The position numbers and the translations under genes were made by a program. 64,000 nucleotides of DNA from NCBI GenBank assembly GCA_021732995.1, contig JAKFWA010000092.1, positions 19,203 to 83,202 on the forward strand. The letters run 5' to 3'. Below, piece by piece: positions 63,993-64,000 of this stretch; position 1 is the first letter of the stretch; every line of letters starts with the position of its first letter. The notes beneath the pieces were generated by a model. It was not told the origin of the DNA. It searched no databases and saw nothing but the letters and a program-made list of their open reading frames with translations. The stretch is from Planctomycetaceae bacterium (GTDB taxonomy: Bacteria > Planctomycetota > Planctomycetia > Planctomycetales > Planctomycetaceae).

Positions 63993-64000
63993 TGAATAAC
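63989..64000 (+). CDS. start of next gene in MoxR cluster (cut by window edge)
   Basis: An ATG at 63989 overlaps the stop of the vWA gene as ATGA, with a second ATG at 63992 or just after. Only M-M-N-N can be read. The overlap is the same type as inside the cluster, so the operon probably continues. Confidence 0.45.

Overview
The window looks like a chromosomal segment of a member of the Planctomycetota. The evidence is the set of gene families: four DUF1501 genes, two DUF1549/DUF1553 cytochrome-type genes, a DUF1559 pseudopilin with an H-X9-DG tail, a PVC-type CxxCH heme protein, a PQQ-like propeller with the WPQFRGP opening, a kinase/STAND/sulfatase-modifier fusion, and a giant exported protein with the LEPR-type N-terminus. 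I cannot name the genus from sequence alone. No rRNA, tRNA, CRISPR array, insertion sequence or prophage was seen.

Layout. (1) 1-12606 is almost all minus strand: a very large Ser/Thr kinase-STAND ATPase-FGE fusion that leaves the left edge, a decayed spot with two gene remnants (4940-5593), then exported beta-propellers (Asp-box and PQQ-like), a CPXCG protein, a heme c/HEAT protein and a membrane protein with a leucine-rich tail. (2) 12831-21896 is plus strand: a YhaM-like HD exonuclease, hisB, and a 2407-residue surface protein with a glycosidase-like head, ten Calx-beta repeats and three DJ-1/PfpI-like domains. (3) 21920-31638 is minus strand: a LamG, DUF1549/DUF1553, DUF1501, PPC cluster, a HAD phosphatase, and an orphan FlgG-like membrane protein. 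(4) 31908-35126 is plus strand: DUF983, then the translation block infC-rpmI-rplT and, after a strong hairpin, pheS without pheT. (5) 35132-44918 is mixed: DUF1559, a divergent pair of DUF1501 genes, class I DAHP synthase, a leucine-rich lipoprotein, and two tandem, unusually large signal peptidases I that carry a four-cysteine insertion. (6) 45264-64000 is plus strand: DUF1549/DUF1553-DUF1501, an EF-hand protein, then a MoxR-DUF58-vWA cluster running off the right edge.

How the genes fit together. The region serves mainly the cell envelope: export (two signal peptidases), periplasmic heme and propeller proteins, a giant adhesin-like protein, and a MoxR/vWA assembly system. Housekeeping genes (hisB, infC-rpmI-rplT-pheS, DAHP synthase) are scattered among them. 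The most interesting candidates for undescribed biology are the MoxR/vWA operon, which interleaves three divergent copies of one uncharacterised exported family, the repeated Calx-beta/DJ-1 surface protein, and the paired zinc-ribbon signal peptidases.
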